This document shows, one piece after another, positions 22,579 to 32,100 of a DNA stretch of 64,000 nucleotides. Below the pieces are notes generated by a model. That model had not been told where the DNA came from, searched no databases, and saw only the letters and a list, made by a program, of their open reading frames with translations. Origin of the DNA: Verrucomicrobiota bacterium (GTDB lineage: Bacteria; Verrucomicrobiota; Verrucomicrobiia; Opitutales; Opitutaceae); contig JACRQG010000009.1 of the NCBI GenBank assembly GCA_016222805.1, positions 1-64,000 of the forward strand, read 5' to 3'. The translations under genes were made by a program, and so were the position numbers. Position 1 is the first letter of the stretch. Every line of letters begins with the position of its first letter.

Positions 22579-23988
22579 TCAGCCGGCCGGACCCGCCGTC
22601 GGACCCGGTTTCGGCCGCTGGCGCATCCACTGGCGGAACTTGCCGCCGCGCCACGGAGGCAGGGTGCGCTTCTCGCACCAGGCCTGCATCGCCGGCACCG
22701 GGATGAGGCGCGCGGGCACATAATTCAGCAGGTTCCCGCCCACCAGCGCGGCCTTCCACGCCGTCGGCTGCGAAGCCATGAGCGCCCACGCGCCCATCGG
22801 CGGCGTGCCGGTCGATGGCACGTTCTCCTCCTTGGCGCGATTCCGCAGCCGCAGGAGGAGATCCGGGATCGGGATGTTGACGGGGCAGACCTCGTGGCAG
22901 GCGCCACAGAGGGACGAAGCCTTGGGCAGATCCGCCTTTTGGGGAAACCGGTCGCCCAGCAGCAGCGGCGAAAGGACGGATCCCACCGGGCCGGGGTAGA
23001 CGCTCCGGTAGGCGTGCCCGCTCGCCTGCCGGTACACCGGGCAGACGTTCAGGCAGGCGCCGCAGCGGATGCAGCGGAGAATCTCCCGGCATTCCCCGGC
23101 CAGCACCTCGGTGCGGCCGTTGTCGACGAAGATCACGTGCATCTCCTCGGGGCCGTCCGGCTGCCCCGGCGCCTTCGGGCCATTGATGAACTCGGTGTAG
23201 ACCGTGAGATCCTGCGCGGTGGCGGAACGGCCGAGCAGGTTGAGCAGCAGGCCGAGATCCCGATCGCGGGGCACGATCTTCTCGATCCCCACCAGGGCGA
23301 TGTGGCACCGGGTCGCGGCCATGCAGAAGCGCGAGTTGCCCTCGTTGGTCACCAGCACGATCCGGCCGCTTTCCGCCGAGACGAAGTTCGCGCCGGTCAG
23401 GCCGACGTCCGCCGCCAGGTACTTGTGCCGCAGATACTGGCGCGCCCGGCGGGTGATCGTCTCCGGATCGTCGTTGTACGCCCCGAGCCCCTCGCGCTCG
23501 AAGCTCTGCGCGATCTCCCGCCGGTTCTTGTGGATGATCGGCCGCACAATGTGGCTCGGGTGATCGTGATCGATCTGCACGATGAACTCCCCGAGATCGG
23601 TTTCGAGGGCCTCGAGGCCGTGCTTCTCCAGGTAGGCGGCAAGTTCGATCTCCTCGCTCACCATGGTCTTGGCCTTGACCATGCGCGTGGCGCCGCGGGC
23701 CTTCATGATCCGGAGCACGATTTCGCACGCCTTCTCTCCGGTGCCGGCCCAGTGGACCTGCGCCCCGTTGGCCTTCAGGCGGGCCTCGACCTGGGGCAGG
23801 TAGGTGTCGAGGTTCTCGAGCGCGTGCTGCTTGATCTGCCCCGCCAGCGTGCGCAGCCGGTTCGGATCGGCAAAGCCGTCGAAGAGCAGCTTGGTGCGCT
23901 TCTCATGCGTCGCCTTGGTGCTCTGGTAGACCGACGCCCGCTTGTCGGCCGGCAGCTGCTTCGCGAATTGATCGATGGGTTGGCGCAT
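22579..23988 (-). CDS. lutB: LutB-type iron-sulfur subunit of lactate oxidation
   Basis: 469-residue cytoplasmic iron-sulfur protein. The N-terminal LUD-like domain carries RMVKAKTMVSEEIELAAYLE and ETDLGEFIVQIDHDHPSHIV. This is followed by ITGADF-like LTGANFVSAESGRIVLVTNEGN, and the ferredoxin-like region with two cysteine clusters, CIRCGACLNVCPVYRQ and CGACHEVCPVNIPIP, for two 4Fe-4S centres. Length and motif order are those of LutB/YkgF. Together with LutA and LutC it oxidises L-lactate to pyruvate. It lies 110 bases downstream of lutA and 45 upstream of the OPT gene on the same strand. The ATG at 23988 gives the conserved start. Confidence 0.95.
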   Translation of the reverse strand: MRQPIDQFAKQLPADKRASVYQSTKATHEKRTKLLFDGFADPNRLRTLAGQIKQHALENLDTYLPQVEARLKANGAQVHWAGTGEKACEIVLRIMKARGATRMVKAKTMVSEEIELAAYLEKHGLEALETDLGEFIVQIDHDHPSHIVRPIIHKNRREIAQSFEREGLGAYNDDPETITRRARQYLRHKYLAADVGLTGANFVSAESGRIVLVTNEGNSRFCMAATRCHIALVGIEKIVPRDRDLGLLLNLLGRSATAQDLTVYTEFINGPKAPGQPDGPEEMHVIFVDNGRTEVLAGECREILRCIRCGACLNVCPVYRQASGHAYRSVYPGPVGSVLSPLLLGDRFPQKADLPKASSLCGACHEVCPVNIPIPDLLLRLRNRAKEENVPSTGTPPMGAWALMASQPTAWKAALVGGNLLNYVPARLIPVPAMQAWCEKRTLPPWRGGKFRQWMRQRPKPGPTAGPAG

Positions 23989-24098
23989 GGCGCGGGGAGA
24001 AATCGGAGACCCGTGGACAGGGAGCGCGGGGGCGAGGGGGCGGCAGGCACCGCGCCGTGACCGCGGCGCCGCGGCCGGCGCGCTGCAGCCCTATTTCC

Positions 24099-24866
24099 TC
24101 AATTCCTTCGCCCTCCCTTCAGGGCGTCGCGCAGCACCTGGGCCAGGTGCTGCGTGCGGATCGGCTTGCCTTCCTTTTCGGCCAGGCCGCCGAGGTGCAT
24201 CATGCAGCTCATGTCCACCGCGACATAGACGTCGGGCTGTGCCGCCCGCACGTGGTCGAGCTTGAGCGCCCCCATCGCGGTGGAGAGGTGCGGGTAACTC
24301 ACCGCAAAGGTCCCGCCAAACCCGCAGCACTGCTCGGGTTCGCCAAACTCGACGACCTCCACGCCCGCGACGGCGCGCAGCAGGGTCAGGGCCGCCTCCA
24401 CGCTGGCGGTGCCCCGCGTGTGGCAGGAGCGGTGCAGGGCCACCTTGGCGTCGTAGCGACCCGGCCAGGAACGCACGCCGAGCCCGTTCACGAGGTAGTC
24501 GGCCAGTTCCCACGTCCTCCGCCCCAAGGCCTCCACCTCGGGCAGGTCCGGCTGCCCTTCGAACTCCAGCACGGCGCCATGAAACAGCATGGCCGCGCAC
24601 GATCCGCTCGGCACCACCACCGGATCCTCACCGGCAAACGTGCGCACCGTATGGCGCACCACCTTGCGGGAAGCCGCCCAGTCGCCGCCGTTGAACGCCG
24701 GCTGCCCGCAGCAGGTCTGCCCTTCCGGAAAGGACACCTCCACGCCCGCCTGCTCCAGCACCTCCACGGTCGCGGCCGCGACGTCGTCGTAAAACGCATC
24801 ACAGAGGCACGTGGCCATCAGTTGGACCCGCCGGCCGGTGACCGGTTTGCGTTCAGCGTTGAGCAT
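24099..24866 (-). CDS. lutA: LutA-type CCG-motif subunit of lactate oxidation
   Basis: 255-residue LutA/YkgE homologue, the heterodisulfide-reductase-like subunit with two CCG domains. The motifs are TCCGQPAFNGGD (first CCG) and QCCGFGGTFAVSYPHLS (second CCG). Partner cysteines lie in ATCLCDAFY and in HRSCHTRG, plus MSCMMHLGG at the C-terminal end. These ligate an Fe-S centre that passes electrons from lactate. It is the first gene of the lutA-lutB-OPT-lutC operon. The start (ATG 24866) lies 110 bases from the divergent rhamnulokinase start, and that gap is expected to hold the shared control region. Confidence 0.95.
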   Translation of the reverse strand: MLNAERKPVTGRRVQLMATCLCDAFYDDVAAATVEVLEQAGVEVSFPEGQTCCGQPAFNGGDWAASRKVVRHTVRTFAGEDPVVVPSGSCAAMLFHGAVLEFEGQPDLPEVEALGRRTWELADYLVNGLGVRSWPGRYDAKVALHRSCHTRGTASVEAALTLLRAVAGVEVVEFGEPEQCCGFGGTFAVSYPHLSTAMGALKLDHVRAAQPDVYVAVDMSCMMHLGGLAEKEGKPIRTQHLAQVLRDALKGGRRN

Positions 24867-24867
24867 A

Positions 24868-24949
24868 AGGCGCAGCCTACGACCGTGCCGCCGCCTCCCG
24901 CGCTGGCAATGGGATTTTCCGTCCGACTATTTGCCGTGACGCTGCGCCT
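24868..24949. promoter_or_regulatory. Spaced inverted 9-mer in the lutA/rhaB divergent promoter region
   Basis: The 110-base gap between the divergent lutA and rhaB starts contains AGGCGCAGC at 24868-24876 and its exact reverse complement GCTGCGCCT at 24941-24949, with 64 bases between. Placement close to each start would suit a pair of operator half-sites or two sites for one regulator controlling both directions. With this base composition a chance 9-base match is quite possible, so this is a weak candidate. Confidence 0.3.
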
Positions 24950-24976
24950 CCGGTGCCTTTGCTTCGCGTGTCGCCT

Positions 24977-26413
24977 ATGCCTCGTCCCCTCTATTCCGCC
25001 GCTCTCGATTTCGGCGCGACCAGCGGCCGCGTCATCCTGGGTTGCTGGTCCGGCCAGCGTCTCACGCTCAACGAGGTGCATCGATTCCCGAACGCCTTCC
25101 ACACCCTCGGGGCACACGACTACTGGGATCTGGGCACGCTCTGGCAGGAGGCGCAGACCGGCCTGCGCAAGGCCGTCGCCGCGTTGCCGCGGGGCGCCAC
25201 CCTCGCCTCTGTCGGCGTCGACTTCTGGGGGGTCGACTACGCGCTGGTGAATGACACCGGGCGCCTGGTATTCCCGGTCCACGCCTACCGCGACGCCCGC
25301 ACCCAGGCCGGCCTGAAGCGTCTCGCCAACACCCGCGCGGCCCTCGCCCGGATCTACGAGGCCACCGGCATCCCGAACGTCTTCTACAACTCCTCGCTGC
25401 AACTGGCCGAGGTCGTCGCCTCCTGCCCCGCCATCGAGGATCTCGCGACGCGCTGCCTGTTCCTGCCCGACTACATCAACTTCCTCCTGTCGGGCCGGAT
25501 GGAGAACGAGTTCACGATTGCCAGCACGTCGCAGTTGATCGACGTGCACTCGCGCGGATGGTCCCGCGCCGCCCTCGACTATTTCCGGATCCCGCCGCAG
25601 TGGTTCACCCCCCCGGTGATGTCGGGCACCAAGCTGGGCCGCCTGCGCCCCGAACTCGCCGCCGGCTCCCCGGCCCTCGCCCGCACCCAGGTCATCGCCG
25701 TGCCGGGGCACGACACCGCCTGCGCCTACGACGCGATGCCCGCGTCGCCCGACGGCAACGACCTGTTCCTCAGCTCCGGCACGTGGTCCCTGGTCGGTTT
25801 CGAGAGTGACCGCCCGGTGCTGGGCGCCGACGCCCTCGCCGCCCGGATTTCCAACGAGCGCATCGGCGATGGGCGCTACCGCCCCCTCACGAATGTGATC
25901 GGGCTCTGGTTGCTCGAGGGCACGCTGAAGGACTTCGCGTCGCGCCCGGGCAGCGATCGGGAATGGGCCGCGCTGATCTCCACCGCGGAGAAGCTCCCGG
26001 CTCCGGCCGCCCTGCTCGATGTCACCGACCCGGCCTTTGCCAACCCCGCCTCGATGAAGGCGGCGATCGACGGGCAGCTCCGGAAGCGCCGGATCCGCCC
26101 CCCGGCCAACCTCGCGGCCTACGTCCGCCTGATTTGCGATTCCCTCGGGCGGGGCCATGCCGACGCGATGCGCGCCTTCGAGCGCATGACCGGAAAGAAG
26201 TTCACGCGCATCCTGATGGTCGGCGGAGGCTCGAAGAACCGTCTCCTCTGTGCCGCGACCGCGCGCGAGGCCGGCATTCCGGTGATCAGCTTTGCCCTCG
26301 AGGGCACCGCGGTGGGCAACCTCGCCCGCCAACTGATTGCCCTCGGCGCAGTCAAGGATCTGCCGACCTTCCGCCGCCTCCTGGGCGCCCACCTGAAACA
26401 GACCGTGTACTGA
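24977..26413 (+). CDS. rhaB: Rhamnulokinase (FGGY family)
   Basis: Cytoplasmic sugar kinase of 478 residues that phosphorylates L-rhamnulose to rhamnulose 1-phosphate; closely related fuculokinases are possible. The N-terminal phosphate-binding loop is ALDFGATSGRVILG. Sugar-contact segments include SVGVDFWGVDYALVND, IPNVFYNSSLQL and the central VPGHDTACAYDAMP with LFLSSGTWSLVGFE. The C-terminal FGGY ATP-binding region has ILMVGGGSKNRLLC and GNLARQLIALG. These match RhaB better than xylulo- or glycerol kinase. ATG 24977 (MPRPLYSAALDFG) is chosen over an in-frame ATG eight codons earlier. It is divergent from the lut operon, which fits lactate production from rhamnose. Confidence 0.9.
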   Translation: MPRPLYSAALDFGATSGRVILGCWSGQRLTLNEVHRFPNAFHTLGAHDYWDLGTLWQEAQTGLRKAVAALPRGATLASVGVDFWGVDYALVNDTGRLVFPVHAYRDARTQAGLKRLANTRAALARIYEATGIPNVFYNSSLQLAEVVASCPAIEDLATRCLFLPDYINFLLSGRMENEFTIASTSQLIDVHSRGWSRAALDYFRIPPQWFTPPVMSGTKLGRLRPELAAGSPALARTQVIAVPGHDTACAYDAMPASPDGNDLFLSSGTWSLVGFESDRPVLGADALAARISNERIGDGRYRPLTNVIGLWLLEGTLKDFASRPGSDREWAALISTAEKLPAPAALLDVTDPAFANPASMKAAIDGQLRKRRIRPPANLAAYVRLICDSLGRGHADAMRAFERMTGKKFTRILMVGGGSKNRLLCAATAREAGIPVISFALEGTAVGNLARQLIALGAVKDLPTFRRLLGAHLKQTVY

Positions 26414-26525
26414 CGGGACTGCGCTCGCACGCGCCAGGCGGCCAGCTCACGGCTCCCGGCGGAAGGATCGGCTTTCCCAGGATCTCCCGCGGGCACCGCT
26501 CGATCCGCGTCGGCCGCCTTCCGGC

Positions 26526-28778
26526 CTACTGTGTCTGGGCGACGCGGCCCTTCGCCGTTTCGGGCCCCGCCGGCGCTGGATCGGACAGGCGGTACACCGT
26601 CATCCGCGAATTGGAAAAGACCCGCGCTCCGAGCGGCAGCGTGACAGTGGCGTTGTCCCGCAGGCTGCGATCCAGCAGGACATAGCTCGGGGCCTCGGCC
26701 ACCAGCCAAGCCGGCAAGGGACGTCCGCGGTAGAAAAAGTCCGAGGCGAGCGCGGCCCGACGGCTGAGCAACGGGCCATTGAGCACGTAGTTGGGTCCTT
26801 CGAACCAGAGGCGGCGTTCGGAAAAGGCCGAGTAGTAGAAGTGGACCCCCATCAGGGTTCGGTCCAGGGCGCCCCAGTGGTCCTGGCGCATGTTCTCCGG
26901 AGTAAAGGCATTCGCCACGAGCACGGCATTCGGCTCCGTGTTCTGCCGGACCCAGAGCAGAGCTTCCCGCAACTCCTGCATGTACCCGTCGGGCTTCAGG
27001 TCCGGCGGCGTGTTCAGCCAGTCGACGAATCCGGGGCGGTTCCTCGTCCACCAGAGCGTGGCCTGCAGTCCCAAGGCGCCGATCAAGACAGCGATGCCCC
27101 CGCCCAGCACCCATCTGGGCCACCAGGCGGCCCGCCGCGCCACTTCACCGGAGCCCAGCGAAGGGGCAAATGGCGACGCCGAGCCTTCCGCCCGCACCGG
27201 TGCCCGCCACCACACGGCGATCCGGCGCGTCGCCGCCACCAGGAAGCCCGCCGTCAAGACCGCCATCGGCAGGCGCACGAGCAGGAACACGTAGATTTCG
27301 CCGTAGCTGTTGAGTTCCAGCAGCAGTCCCATGCCGGTGCTCGCGGCAAGCACCGCGCCCAACCACTGCACCAGCCGGGTGTCGCGCCTTTCCAGATCGC
27401 CCCACACGAGATAAGGCATCGCGAGCAGGCGCACGCCACACGTGCCGGCAAACACGACGACGGCGCAGGCCACCTGGGCCAAACCCGACGCCACCGCCGC
27501 CGGCAACAGCCCGCTCAACGTCCTCGTCCACGCCGGCAACTGCTGCTGCCAGAAACCCGTGAGTTGGAACACATGGAAGGGATTGAACCGCGCTTCGCCC
27601 GTCTTCCACGACGACATCGTCTGCAGGTATACGACGGCAAACGCGCCGGTCAGCACGGTGGCGAAGACCAGCAACCGGCGCGACCACCGCCCCTCCTGCA
27701 GCCGCCGCCAGCCAATCCAAAGGGCGAGCGCAGCCACGAGGGCGGGCATCAGCGTCCCCTTTGCCCCCGTGCCGGCGAGGCCGAGGAGCAACAGCCAGGC
27801 CAGATCCCGCAATCCGCACCGCCGCAACCTCGCCCCGCGCCACACCGCCAGCAGGATCGCCCCGCAGTAAATCATCCCGAAGAAGAACGTGGGGCTGACG
27901 AACAGCCACCGTACGAACAGCCCGAGAAACAGCGGCTCGCCGTAGCCCCGGCCCAGCGACACCTCACTCAGGGCCACCGTCATCCACGCCGCCAAAACTC
28001 CGCCCCACGGCGTCCGCGAGACGGCCCGCCCGAGCAGGAAGGCCTGTGCCACCAGGGCGAGCCCGAGCGGCGCGTAGATCAGGCGCAGCAGCACCGTCGC
28101 AATCTCCACGCCCGTGGTCCACGACGCCGCGGCGGCGTGGACCATCATGAAATAGTGATACTGCAGGGGGGTCCCGGCGAGGCTCGGGTCGTCGAGCGGC
28201 CAGTTATTCTTGATCACCGCCGCCCGGCTGATCAGGTACACCCAATCATGGAAGATCGCGCGGGTAGGCAGACCTCCCGCCAGCGGAGACTCGGCGAACA
28301 TCTGACTTGTGGCCATCACCGTCGTCCCCAGGAACAAGACCCCGAGGGCCGCTCCCAAGCCTGCATGATGGCCGCACAGGCGGACCCGCATTGGCCAGTG
28401 CCCGCTGCGGCGCCGCATCAGCCCGACCAGAACCAGCCAACCCAGCGGCACCCAGGGGTACACAGCCTTCGCTCCCAGCGCCGCCAGCCCCAGGAAGGTC
28501 ACGATTTCCAGCGCGAAGCCGGTCGGAATCGCCAACGCCGCCGCCCGGGCCAGCGACAACGGGCCCCGGCTCACCCACGCCACCACCACCACGCCCGGAA
28601 GCACGACATGACTGGCCAGGTAAGCCAGGTAGGCGCCCACCATCGCAAATTCGTACCCACACGCCCGCACCACCACAAACGCCACCGCCGCGCCGGACAA
28701 CAGCGCCAGGCGCCAGAGACTTTCCGGCGCCAGCCCGACAGCCGGGGATGGGACGACCAGTCGTTGCAACGACGTCAC
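26526..28778 (-). CDS. Large polytopic membrane protein, possible GT-C-like enzyme
   Basis: About 750 residues, with around 14 hydrophobic segments followed by a soluble C-terminal domain of about 200 residues. The first periplasmic loop region includes WVYLISRAAVIKNNWPLDDPSLAGTPLQYHYFM, and the rest resembles multi-pass glycosyltransferases of the GT-C type or uncharacterised DUF2298-like proteins. I cannot assign a family firmly. The tail (PNAVLVANAFTPENMRQDHWGALDRTLMGVHFYYSAFSERRLWFEG) is typical of periplasmic C-terminal parts of such enzymes. The frame is open to an ATG at 29027, but those first 83 residues are repeat-derived sequence; a GTG at 28778 (VTSLQRLVVPS) is the more likely start. 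It is convergent with rhaB. Confidence 0.75.
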   Translation of the reverse strand: MTSLQRLVVPSPAVGLAPESLWRLALLSGAAVAFVVVRACGYEFAMVGAYLAYLASHVVLPGVVVVAWVSRGPLSLARAAALAIPTGFALEIVTFLGLAALGAKAVYPWVPLGWLVLVGLMRRRSGHWPMRVRLCGHHAGLGAALGVLFLGTTVMATSQMFAESPLAGGLPTRAIFHDWVYLISRAAVIKNNWPLDDPSLAGTPLQYHYFMMVHAAAASWTTGVEIATVLLRLIYAPLGLALVAQAFLLGRAVSRTPWGGVLAAWMTVALSEVSLGRGYGEPLFLGLFVRWLFVSPTFFFGMIYCGAILLAVWRGARLRRCGLRDLAWLLLLGLAGTGAKGTLMPALVAALALWIGWRRLQEGRWSRRLLVFATVLTGAFAVVYLQTMSSWKTGEARFNPFHVFQLTGFWQQQLPAWTRTLSGLLPAAVASGLAQVACAVVVFAGTCGVRLLAMPYLVWGDLERRDTRLVQWLGAVLAASTGMGLLLELNSYGEIYVFLLVRLPMAVLTAGFLVAATRRIAVWWRAPVRAEGSASPFAPSLGSGEVARRAAWWPRWVLGGGIAVLIGALGLQATLWWTRNRPGFVDWLNTPPDLKPDGYMQELREALLWVRQNTEPNAVLVANAFTPENMRQDHWGALDRTLMGVHFYYSAFSERRLWFEGPNYVLNGPLLSRRAALASDFFYRGRPLPAWLVAEAPSYVLLDRSLRDNATVTLPLGARVFSNSRMTVYRLSDPAPAGPETAKGRVAQTQ

Positions 28779-28799
28779 AGCGGAAAAGTTGGGAAGTTG

Positions 28800-28834
28800 G
28801 TTGGGACGGAGTCGGCAGAAGCCGACTACCCAAC
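28800..28834. repeat. Hairpin repeat (family C)
   Basis: Nested inverted repeat: outer arms GTTGGG and CCCAAC, inner arms AGTCGGC and GCCGACT around an AGAA loop. It sits just upstream of the probable GTG start of the membrane protein. It resembles REP-type intergenic palindromes; it is the only copy in the window. Confidence 0.6.
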
Positions 28835-29035
28835 CCCGCCCGCAGGAGCGCAGCCACGGAACGGGGATTGGACCCACAGGGTCCTGCGTCCGATGACGAA
28901 GGCAACCCCGTTCTCCCGCGGGAGTCACGTACCGCGGGTGAAAGGCTGCGTTGGTCACCTTCGCGCCGGTTCGTGATACCTCTGTTGGAGCCGAGGGCGG
29001 TGACCCCGGCCGGAAGCTTCGATTCACCGGTCGCT

Positions 29036-29060
29036 GCCGGCCTCACCGAGGCCGGCTACA
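29036..29060 (-). repeat. Small palindromic repeat (family B, copy 1)
   Basis: Perfect nine-base arms GCCGGCCTC and GAGGCCGGC around a three-base loop, followed by TACA. Read on the minus strand it matches the copy at 53179-53203 at 24 of 25 positions, starting TGTAGCCGGCC and ending GAGGCCGGC. This supports a dispersed REP-like family. Confidence 0.7.
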
Positions 29061-29163
29061 CCCACCCTGATTCCTCGTTGGTTGGGCGGTTAAGGCGCGG
29101 CGAGGTTCCGTCACTCCTTGCGAGGGCGCCTGACGCGCAGCGCCGGAATGCCTTCGGGCCTCG

Positions 29164-32100
29164 CTACGGCACTTCGTAAATCTCCAGCAGCGCCACCCCC
29201 GTGCCCCCCTCGGCCCCGACAACCTGGGCCGTGTAGTTGCCCGGCATCAGACTGATCAGGAGCGCCGCATCCGCCGTCCCTCCCGGTCCCGGCGCCAGGG
29301 GAAACGCTCCTACCTCCACCGCCGCCTGGGTGATGGCGGCGGCATCGGCACTGGTCGTCCAGTTTCCATTCTGCGCCACGGCCCGATCTCCCTGGAAGAG
29401 CGTCAGGACGGGTCGCGCGAGAAACCCCGCCACGCCAAACCCGCCCAGGCTGGGGCCGATAGCCCGGACCAGCACGCGCTTCGGTGCCTCCCCCGCCACC
29501 GTCATTCCCCCGATGAGCGTGGCATCTCCGGTCCCGGCAAACGCGCGAGTCGAGAGATTCGACAGGCGCTGTGCGGAATCCCCCGGTGCAAGATCGTAGA
29601 TTTCGACGAGGGCATTGCCCTCGGCTCCCCCGGCCCCGGTGATCTGCGCCGTGTAGGCCCCGGGAGCGAGCGTCATGGCCAGCGCCGCGTCGGCGCCCGC
29701 TGGATCGAGCGCAAACAACCCCACTCGCGAAAAGGCGGCGGCCAGAGTCGTCGTGTTGCCATTGGCCGCCCACCCGGCATTCGCCGCGACCAATTGCGAA
29801 CCGCGGAAGAGTTCGAGCCTCGGCGCCGCCAGCGCCCCGCCCACTCCCAAGGCCGCCAGCGCCGGACCGATCCCTCGTACCACCACGGCGCGCGGGGCAT
29901 CGCCGCTGATGACGAATCCCACGATCGCCGCGCGGTCTCCCGCCCCGGCTCGCGCGCGGGTGGCCAGCCCCGTAATCCGCCGGGATCTCGCACCCGCATC
30001 GGCAGCCGCCAACAGCGTCGTAATCCGGTTTCCTCCCGCCTGGGTGGTCACCACCGTGGCGGTCCCGGCCGCCGCGCCGGTGCCCAGCACGCCGCTGACC
30101 GACCGCCCGCCGGTTGTCACCGCCGTCAGCCGACCTGCCGCGTCGACGGTTCCCGTCCCCGCATCGCCGCCCGCCTCCGCCACCACCGCCATGGCCGAGC
30201 CTCCAGCGGCGACGATTACATCCACCACCAGGGAGCCGCCCGCCTGCCGCAATTGGTGGTAGCCGCCGAATGCCTGCGCCGCGCCTGCGGCGGCATCGCG
30301 TTGGCCGCGCAACTCGACACTCGGGGCCGCGATGCCACTCCGCGGATCGGGGCCCACGGAGCCGCTGATCGCGCCCGTGACCGAAATGACCGCCTCGACC
30401 ACCACGTTGCCCACCCGCGCGCTCACCTGCCCTTTCTCGTTCACGAACGCCGACCGCATCGCCTGCGTGCCGGCGAAACCACCGCTGCGCGACAGGAACA
30501 CCGCCGAGCCGTCATCGCGCACGTATAACGCAAACACCCCACCCCCACCGAGCGTGCCCGCATACGTGCCGGCCCATGGTCCGCGCGCCACGGACAACGC
30601 CGCCGCCGCACTGCTGATCGAACCGCTGCCATTGGTCACCCGCACGGAATACTCTCCGGCATCCTCCGGGCGGACGCCGGCGAGCACCAGCGTCGCCGCC
30701 GTCGCACCGGAAATCGGACTGCCGCCCCGCAACCACTGGTACGACGGCGCCGGCGCCCCGGTCGCGACCACGCTCAACCTCGCGTTGGAACCGGCCAAGA
30801 CTGTCTGGGCCGTTGGCGGCGTCTCGATCGCCGGCGCAATCGCGGGTGCAAAGCCCACCACGAACTTCGGGTCCCGGTACTGCGCCGCCACGGCGTCGCT
30901 GATCTGCCGCGAATCCCGCAGCCGGCCGCCGATGTCCAGGGTCGCGCCGTCGAGATCGGTCGACTGGTATTCCCAAAATTGCACGTTGGGCGCGCTCGTC
31001 GCGCCGCCGTCGAGCCGCCAGCCCTCGCGCGCGAGATGCGCCCCGAGCGCGCAATTCAGCAACACCACCTGGCTGAACGGCCAGGTGTTGGCCACGCCCT
31101 CCCGCGGGTCGATGCGCGCAAGGTAGACGTTGTTCACTCCCGCCGGCGCCGTCAGGCGGCAATCGACATAGACATGACCCTTGCCCGTTTGGCTGTTGCG
31201 CACCTGCGCCAGGTAACCCGACCCCAGCGAGCGCAGTTCGCACCGCTGGAAAAAGGCCGCCCCGCCGCCCCACATGAAGTCGACGTCGCCCTCGATGAGG
31301 CTGTCGGTCACAAACAGGCCGCCGTTCCACAGCAGGGTGTCCTGGTAACTCGAGAGCGTCACCCGGTTCAGCACCGCCCGCTGGCCGTTGCCGCGCAGGG
31401 CTTCCGCCTGGGAGCCGCCGCGCGGGGTCGTGTTGCGCACGGTAATCGTCTCAAGGACGAAATCCGCGGCGTCGCACGCGAACAACGCCCGGTTGTTGCC
31501 CGCGTTGAAGGACGCGTTGTTGGCGTACTCGATCACCGTCTGGGCGCGGTCCTCCCCGCGAATCGTGATCAAGGGCTTGGTCGCACCGAGGTACACCATC
31601 TCGGAGTACGTGCCCCGCCGTACCGTGATCACCACCCGCGAGGTGTTGCCGGCGGGCACGAAGTCGATCGCCCCTTGCACCGTCATGAAGTCGCCGCTGC
31701 CGTCCGCCGCCACGGTCAGCGCCGCGGTGCCCGGCAGCGGGCCCGCGTTGCGAGTGCTGAACCGCCACTCCATCGGATCCGCGATCCCCGGGAAGGTCGC
31801 CCCCGTCGCGTCGAGCACGGCTCCGCTCTCCACCGTCACCGCATAGGTCTGTCCGTAGGCCAGGACGCCGGCACGCGGGAAGATCGTGAGCGTGTTGCCG
31901 GAGGCCAGCGCCGGACGGAAGGCATAGGGCGTCGGATTGGTGCCGATGAGCCGCGTCGCGGCGGCGCCGAGATCGAGGGTGTCCACCACCTGGCCGTCCG
32001 CCGCACGGTGGATGCGGATGCGACCCGAAGCTCCCACACGAACCTCCCGATCAAAGGTGAGGCGAAGGGGCGTGTCGGGGATGACCGTGGCGGCGCCTGT

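Larger units (their letters stand above)
28779..29163. other. Gene-free intergenic stretch with palindromic repeats
   Basis: 385 bases between the membrane protein and the pectinesterase, both on the minus strand. It holds a 35-base hairpin (28800-28834) and a second palindrome (29036-29060) listed separately. I see no convincing coding sequence. The upstream extension of the membrane-protein frame to 29027 crosses the first hairpin and is unlikely to be translated. Confidence 0.6.

Noticed and set aside
26414-26525. Inverted AGGCGGCC/GGCCGCCT between rhaB and the membrane protein as a terminator
   Set aside because: The arms are 68 bases apart and no T-run follows.
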